Shown in pieces: positions 59,417 through 64,000 of a stretch of DNA of 64,000 nucleotides; positions within the stretch are counted from its first letter, which is position 1, and every line of letters begins with the position of its first letter. A model generated the notes under the pieces. That model was given only the letters and a program-made list of their open reading frames with translations, ran no database searches and was not told where the DNA came from. The position numbers were made by a program, and so were the translations under genes. Origin of the DNA: Cohnella terricola (GTDB taxonomy: Bacteria > Bacillota > Bacilli > Paenibacillales > Paenibacillaceae); the NCBI RefSeq assembly GCF_007786475.1, contig NZ_VNJJ01000017.1:28320-92319 (forward strand), in the 5' to 3' direction.

Positions 59417-60148
59417 TTAAATATGCGAGGGAATCTTTTCCTCCGGAATCTCTCCGTCGATGCCCAAGTAATAATGCCTGATCGGCGACAATCGTTCGTC
59501 TAATTCATACACGAGCGGAATGCCGGTTGGAATGTTGAGGTCGGCGATCCCGTCGGCAGGAATCCGGTCCAAATACTTCACCAGCGCTCGCAGCGTATTG
59601 CCGTGAGCCGAGATGAGAAGATGCTGGCCGGACGAGAGTGCCGGAGCGATCGCCTTCTGCCAATATTTCAGCACCCGGCGTTCCGTATCCTCCAAATTTT
59701 CCGTTAACGGAAATTCTTCTTCCCGCAAACTCCGATAGCGCGGGGCGGACGCCTCGTACCGTTCGTCGGTTCTCTCCAATGCCGGAGGACGGATATCGAC
59801 GGATCTGCGCCATAAGTGCACTTGTTCCTCGCCATACTTTTCTGCCGTCTCGGCTTTATTCAATCCTTGCAAGGCACCGTAATGCCGCTCGTTCAGCATC
59901 CAGCTTTTGTAGTCAGGTATCCAGAGCAGATCCATCTCCCGAAGGACGATCCACATCGTTTGAATCGCCCGTTTCAGAACGGACGTATGCGCCGCATCAA
60001 AGACGTAACCATGTTTCTTCAATACGATCCCGGCTTGTTTGGCTTCCTCCAGCCCGTTATTCGACAGATCGACATCCGTCCATCCCGTAAATCGGTTTTC
60101 GAGATTCCACACGCTTTGTCCATGACGAATCAATACGAGCTTAATCAT
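59417..60148 (-). CDS. gpmA: 2,3-bisphosphoglycerate-dependent phosphoglycerate mutase
   Basis: 243 aa on the minus strand, start at 60148 with [27 protein letters not shown] (catalytic His9), [46 protein letters not shown] (Glu donor), and [15 protein letters not shown] (second His), with GIPLVYEL near the end: the full dPGM signature set. Interconverts 2- and 3-phosphoglycerate in glycolysis. Ends 33 bp after the convergent metallophosphoesterase gene. Confidence 0.95.
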   Translation of the reverse strand: MIKLVLIRHGQSVWNLENRFTGWTDVDLSNNGLEEAKQAGIVLKKHGYVFDAAHTSVLKRAIQTMWIVLREMDLLWIPDYKSWMLNERHYGALQGLNKAETAEKYGEEQVHLWRRSVDIRPPALERTDERYEASAPRYRSLREEEFPLTENLEDTERRVLKYWQKAIAPALSSGQHLLISAHGNTLRALVKYLDRIPADGIADLNIPTGIPLVYELDERLSPIRHYYLGIDGEIPEEKIPSHI

Positions 60149-60312
60149 CGTAAAAACCTCCTTATAATGAAGAGCCTGTTCAATACCATCATAGTTTTCA
60201 ATTCCGGCGGATGTCAAAACTTTCTAGGCAAATTGCCCAGAAAATAAAAATAGCCTATATTAAGGAAAAACAATTCAAACAAAAATGGGTCGGCTTACAA
60301 GGAGGGGGAACC

Positions 60313-61072
60313 ATGATTGTTCGCGAATGCGAAGACGATTTTACGATGATCACGCAGCATGATCATGCGGACTTGTCTGCTCAGTTTGCTCGCCAGTTCA
60401 AGCCCGAGTTTTATATGGACACCGAGTTTACGGACGATGTTCTTCTGGCGATTCGCGAGCATGATAGAGGATGGATCGGATTGGATGAAATCCCTCTATG
60501 GAACGATCGCATTCATGCGCCGTTCTCTTTCTTCGATTATCCGCTTTACCCCAAGTTGCTTATGTACACCAAGGGAATTAATGAAGTAGAACGGACGAGT
60601 CGGTATGCAGCTTTGTTATGCAGTCTTCATTACACCTCGTTCGCCAACATCCGGGACTCGAAACATCCGGATTGCGTCGAGTTCATGAATACCGAGCTGC
60701 GCAGGCAGGAACAAATCGGACAGCAGCTCATTCATCCGGCATCCGAAATAGTTTTGCGGCATTTGTGGCTGTTGCAATTATGCGACGATCTCTCTTTACG
60801 TTTGCTTTAATGAAAAAGGAGCAAAGAAAGAGGAAGAGCACCCTTGGTTTCGAGAAGGAATTAAAACCAAACTTAGCAGCTCTCCCTATTCTGCAAGATG
60901 GATAAGCGATACGGAAATCGGAATCCGTCCGTTTCCTTTTAAGGCTCCTTTTCAAGTAACCATTAAAACCAAACAGGTATCCAAAAGGACGAGAAGCCGA
61001 ATCGGGATCGAGTTAGCCTATCAAGAAACGGATTATACGGAGCATTCCATCATCTTCTCGGATCTAGCTTAG
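60313..61072 (+). pseudogene. DUF3891 protein gene, frameshifted
   Basis: N-terminal part from 60313 (AAGGAGGGGG upstream): VRECEDDFTMITQHDHADLS, AIREHDRGWIGLDEIPLWND, LLQLCDDLSLRLL then stop at 60810. In another frame the text continues as LYVCFNEKGAKKEEEHPWFR and on to a stop at 61072. Loss of one CT from a CTCTCTCT-like tract near 60790 explains the break. The full protein would be about 250 aa, the usual family size. Either a real pseudogene or a base-calling error. Confidence 0.75.
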
Positions 61073-61146
61073 ATGTAGAACTTGAAGACCTTTGCGTATA
61101 CATAATCCCCCTATTGGCAATCTTAACCACCATCGGGGGTGGTGAA

Positions 61147-62475
61147 ATGGGAACGGTGGATTGGAGCCGAGCTTTAACGGAGATGACGCTGGCTTTTCAT
61201 ATCTTGTTCGCGACGGTCGGCGTCGGCGTACCGCTTTTTATTTCTTTGGCTGAATGGCTGGGGATTCGAAAGAAAGATAGGCATTATTCATTAATGGCCC
61301 GAAGATGGGCGCGAGGATTTGTCATAACGGTGGCCGTAGGCGTTGTCACTGGTACATGCATCGGTCTTCAGCTTAGTTTATTATGGCCTGAATTTATGCG
61401 GTTGGCAGGTCATATCGTGAGCTTGCCTTTGTTTCTGGAGACGTTCGCGTTTTTCTTCGAGGCCATATTCCTCGGTATCTATCTCTACACATGGGACCGT
61501 TACTCCAACCCTTATCTCCATTGGTTGTTAACCCTGCCCGTCATGATCGGTTCGTCCGGCTCCGCGCTGTTCATTACGACCGTCAACGCCTTTATGAATA
61601 CGCCGCAAGGATTTGCCGTCCGCGAAGGAAAGTTGACAGACATTGATCCGCTCGCCGCGATGTTTAATCCGGCGACCCCGTCCAAGGTATTGCACGTTCT
61701 GTTCTCCGCTTATTTGACGGTCGCCTTCCTGCTGGGGATGATCGCGGCCTTCTCCATGCTTAGAGGCCGTAAAGACGAGTACTATCGCAAATCGCTTCGC
61801 TTAAATATGACGGCGGCCGCGATCTTGGCGGTCGCGACGATCGGAATAGGGGACATGTCCGCGCAGTTTCTGGCCAAGGAACAGCCGGAGAAGCTCGCCG
61901 CCGCCGAGTGGCATTTTGATACCGGGGAAAGAGCGTCATTAATCGTCGGCGGACGATTAAATCCCGTTACGCAGGAGATCGCGGGAGCGCTCGAGATTCC
62001 TTGGGCACTCAGTCTTCTAGCGACGCACAGCCTTGACGGAACAGTCGTCGGTTTGAACGATTTTCCCCGAAAGGATTGGCCGCCGCTCTACGTTCATTAT
62101 TTATTCGATGCGATGGTCGGGATCGGTTTCTACTTGTTGGCCGTACCCATTCTATTCTTGGCGCTGCTGATTATCAAGCGTTGGAACGCATACAACCGAT
62201 TTGTTCTCGCATGTGCTCTCGCGGGAGGGCCGCTGGCGCTGCTTGCTATTGAGCTTGGATGGTTTTATGCGGAAGTTGGCAGACAGCCTTGGATCATAAG
62301 GGGATATTTGCGTGTGTCCGATGCGGCCACGACCAATAGCCATGTCAATCTGGCATTCTGGTTGTTTGCCGGTTTATACGCAGTGTTAGGTGTCGTTTGC
62401 CTGTTCGTGCTGGCCCGTCTGTTCCGCAATCAACCGGCGGAGCTGGAACTGGAAACCCGGCGCATTATCTTATAA
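61147..62475 (+). CDS. ythA: Cytochrome bd ubiquinol oxidase subunit I (YthA/CydA-like)
   Basis: 442 aa from the ATG at 61147 (GGGGGTGGTG upstream). About nine membrane helices. Haem ligand candidate His18 in TLAFHILFATVGVGVP, His in KVLHVLFSAYLTVAF, and the GRQPW motif in WFYAEVGRQPWIIRGYLR. The quinol-binding loop is short, as in the cyanide-insensitive/YthA branch. Reduces oxygen at the membrane; forms a complex with the next gene product. Confidence 0.93.
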   Translation: MGTVDWSRALTEMTLAFHILFATVGVGVPLFISLAEWLGIRKKDRHYSLMARRWARGFVITVAVGVVTGTCIGLQLSLLWPEFMRLAGHIVSLPLFLETFAFFFEAIFLGIYLYTWDRYSNPYLHWLLTLPVMIGSSGSALFITTVNAFMNTPQGFAVREGKLTDIDPLAAMFNPATPSKVLHVLFSAYLTVAFLLGMIAAFSMLRGRKDEYYRKSLRLNMTAAAILAVATIGIGDMSAQFLAKEQPEKLAAAEWHFDTGERASLIVGGRLNPVTQEIAGALEIPWALSLLATHSLDGTVVGLNDFPRKDWPPLYVHYLFDAMVGIGFYLLAVPILFLALLIIKRWNAYNRFVLACALAGGPLALLAIELGWFYAEVGRQPWIIRGYLRVSDAATTNSHVNLAFWLFAGLYAVLGVVCLFVLARLFRNQPAELELETRRIIL

Positions 62476-62488
62476 GGAGCGTACGGAC

Positions 62489-63505
62489 ATGGCGATCGAA
62501 CAACTCGGCATTGCGGTTCTATGGAGCTTTCTATACGGCTATCTGATCGTGGCCTCCATCGATTTCGGGGCTGGTTTCTATGCCTATTACGGACGGATTA
62601 GCGGGGTGGAGACGGTCATCGCGCCGGTCATCTCCAGATACTTGTCCCCGGTATGGGAAGTCACCAACGTTTTTCTCGTGTTCTTCTTCGTCGGGATCGT
62701 CGGCTTCTTTCCGGAGACGGCTCATTATTATGGAACGGCTCTGCTGATTCCCGGCAGCATCGCACTTCTGCTGCTCGCCGTTAGAGGATCGTTCTACGCC
62801 TTCGCGAATTACGGCGTGAACAAGAATTCATTTTACCTGCTGGCCTACGGCGCGACAGGTTTATTGATCCCGGCCGCATTGTCGACGGTGTTTACGATTT
62901 CTGAAGGCGGTTTTTTGACGGTTCGGGGCAACGATGTCTTCCTGCTGATGGAAGAGTTGTTCTATAGCACGTATTCATGGGCGGTCGTTCTGCTCGCGCT
63001 GTCGAGCGTGCTGTTTATCAGTTCGACTTTCCTGACGTATTACGCGGCTCGCGCGAATGACCCTAAGGCGCTCGAGCAGATGCGCCGATTCGCCCTGTGG
63101 GGCGGCGTACCGACCATCATATCCAGTCTGTTCGTATTTATCGCCTTGCGAAACCACAACCTGGAGCATTTTCAGCGTACGTTGGATGTTTGGTGGCTGT
63201 TTGGGCTTTCCTTGGTCAGCTTCATCATCGCGATATGGTTCATCTGGAATCGCCGATCGTATGGCACCGCCTTCGTTATGGTCTTGCTTCAGTTCGCTTT
63301 TGCGTTTTATGGTTACGGCATTTCACATATGCCATACTTGTTGTATCCGTACTTGACGCTATATGGCGGAGTGACTAATCCGGTCATGGGACGCGCTTTG
63401 GTCATCGCCTTCGTTGCGGGTTTCGCTCTGCTCGTTCCATCGCTTGTTCTTCTGCTGAAAATGTTTCTGTTCAACGCCCGGTACGTGAAGGGGGATCTGG
63501 CATGA
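62489..63505 (+). CDS. ythB: Cytochrome bd ubiquinol oxidase subunit II (YthB/CydB-like)
   Basis: 338 aa from the ATG at 62489 (AAGGAGC). Eight to nine helices. ASIDFGAGFYAYYGR at the start, SRYLSPVWEVTNVFLVFFFV, and the hydrophobic SLVSFIIAIWFIWNRRSYGT region near residue 255. It lies 13 bp after subunit I and overlaps the next small ORF by 4 nt, so the three are translationally coupled. Confidence 0.92.
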   Translation: MAIEQLGIAVLWSFLYGYLIVASIDFGAGFYAYYGRISGVETVIAPVISRYLSPVWEVTNVFLVFFFVGIVGFFPETAHYYGTALLIPGSIALLLLAVRGSFYAFANYGVNKNSFYLLAYGATGLLIPAALSTVFTISEGGFLTVRGNDVFLLMEELFYSTYSWAVVLLALSSVLFISSTFLTYYAARANDPKALEQMRRFALWGGVPTIISSLFVFIALRNHNLEHFQRTLDVWWLFGLSLVSFIIAIWFIWNRRSYGTAFVMVLLQFAFAFYGYGISHMPYLLYPYLTLYGGVTNPVMGRALVIAFVAGFALLVPSLVLLLKMFLFNARYVKGDLA

Positions 63506-63603
63506 ATCGGTTCGAGCTTCAGGAAAAGTGGCTGATCCGGCTCTGTTTTGGCATCGCCTTCCTGCTTCTATTGTCGATCATCGGACACCTCGTTCGAGCT
63601 TGA
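63502..63603 (+). CDS. Small third-subunit candidate of cytochrome bd (CydS/CydX-like)
   Basis: 33 aa: MNRFELQEKWLIRLCFGIAF, then a continuous hydrophobic helix (LLLLSIIGHLV) and RA at the end. Starts inside the stop of subunit II (ATGA overlap) with GGGGG upstream. Single-helix peptides of 30-40 residues are known third subunits of bd oxidases (CydX in E. coli, CydS of similar size in Geobacillus). Assignment is by position and size, not by sequence identity. Confidence 0.65.
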   Translation: MNRFELQEKWLIRLCFGIAFLLLLSIIGHLVRA

Positions 63604-63680
63604 AAACCTCATGATATCCTCCAGGCTTTCCTACAGTCCAATCACGTGATTCATGCCCTTCAGACTGCCCTCCCGGAATT

Positions 63681-63880
63681 GCTCGATTAATTCGAGCTAC
63701 TCGCCCGCAGAGACGCTGACATCCAGAATTGCTCGATTAATTCGAGCTACTCGCCAGCAAAGATGCTGCCCTCCCGGGAATAGCTCGATTAAATCGAGCT
63801 ATTCGCTCGCAAAGACGCTACCCTTCCGGAATAGCTCGATAAAATCGAGCTACTCGCTCGCAAAGACGCTGCCCTCCGGT
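63681..63880. repeat. Tandem ~51-bp repeat with palindrome, 4 copies
   Basis: GCTCGATTAATTCGAGC occurs at 63681 and 63731, GCTCGATTAAATCGAGC at 63783 and GCTCGATAAAATCGAGC at 63834; spacings are 50, 52 and 51 bp. Between palindromes TACTCGC...GCAAAGACGCTGCC is conserved. Non-coding; possibly a REP-like element or protein-binding array. Confidence 0.8.
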
Positions 63881-63914
63881 CAAGTCCATTTTTATGTGTA
63901 TATTCTCTTTAGAT

Positions 63915-63958
63915 GAGGTTAGCCGGATGCAGTTAAACACGGCTACCTTTTTCTTTTT
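63915..63958 (+). terminator. Terminator-like hairpin after the repeat
   Basis: GGTTAGCCG pairs with CGGCTACC (one mismatch) and a T/C-rich run follows. Probably ends transcripts of the bd oxidase operon. Confidence 0.55.
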
Positions 63959-64000
63959 TCCATACTAGGTATGTCCGCATGTCAATAAATCGTTTTTCTT

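Noticed and set aside
63681..63880. CRISPR array, four regularly spaced repeats
   Set aside because: The intervals between palindromes are also conserved, so it is a tandem repeat, not repeat-spacer.
1..64000. Integron integrase, transposase or phage integrase in the window
   Set aside because: No reading frame on either strand shows the tyrosine or serine recombinase or DDE motifs; the arrays here are therefore integrase-less as far as can be seen.

Overview
The window looks like chromosomal DNA of a Paenibacillaceae member (Bacillota: Paenibacillus, Cohnella or a close relative). The reasons are strong AGGAGG-type ribosome sites, an LplA/LplB/LplC-type CUT1 sugar transporter beside an AraC-type response regulator and cache/HAMP sensor kinase, a VanW protein, a YthA/YthB-type cytochrome bd operon, and many lineage-typical single-domain proteins (DinB fold, GNAT, SMI1/KNR4, DUF6933-like). 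No tRNA, rRNA, transposase, integrase or phage gene was found.

Layout. (1) 1-3080: sugar-type ABC permease (5' end outside the window), shikimate-dehydrogenase-like protein, aldo/keto reductase, terminator. (2) 3.1-19.1 kb: an AT-rich array of about twenty small genes, all on + strand, nearly all preceded and/or followed by a repeated imperfect palindrome. The left half reads TAAC-(4)-TATTCACG and the right half CGTGAATA-(7)-GTTA, the latter usually extended to GTTAGATGAAA. This is the architecture of integron attC sites (R''-L''...L'-R', orientation R'' after the gene and R' before the next gene), so I read the region as an integrase-less cassette array (CALIN-like). Several junctions are half-sites, and several cassettes are truncated or dead (ParDE-type toxin-antitoxin remnant, clipped SRPBCC protein, frameshifted membrane protein). 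(3) 19.2-29.4 kb: an ordinary GC-richer sugar-uptake cluster: response regulator (with a cre-like site), sensor kinase, two permeases, solute-binding lipoprotein, GH130 phosphorylase-like enzyme, FAD oxidoreductase, terminator. (4) 29.4-51.7 kb: a second AT-rich run of single-gene units with the same site family, dense at its left end and sparse later. It contains gene fragments (phosphotransferase, VOC, GNAT, DUF6933), an ABC/GntR module with its own promoter and operator, a VanW protein, acylphosphatase, 5'-nucleotidase and a nitrilase-family enzyme. The left edges of both arrays share a similar block of about 45 nt just after the terminator of the preceding chromosomal operon. (5) 51.7-59.4 kb: further small accessory genes (DUF1801, GyrI-like, BstA/YfiT-like DinB, GNATs, signal peptidase I, VOC, NUDIX, phosphotransferase, hydrolases) without clear sites. 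(6) 59.4-64 kb: gpmA on the minus strand, a frameshifted DUF3891 gene, a cytochrome bd operon with a 33-codon third ORF that resembles a CydS/CydX-type subunit, and a tandem ~51-bp palindromic repeat.

How it works together. The chromosomal blocks are sugar uptake and respiration. The cassette-like regions are a store of unrelated, mostly monocistronic accessory functions: small-molecule binding, acyl transfer, detoxification, orphan immunity-like proteins and lipoproteins. Their repeated junctions suggest they were once moved as units. Mobility today cannot be shown from this window because no recombinase gene lies in it.
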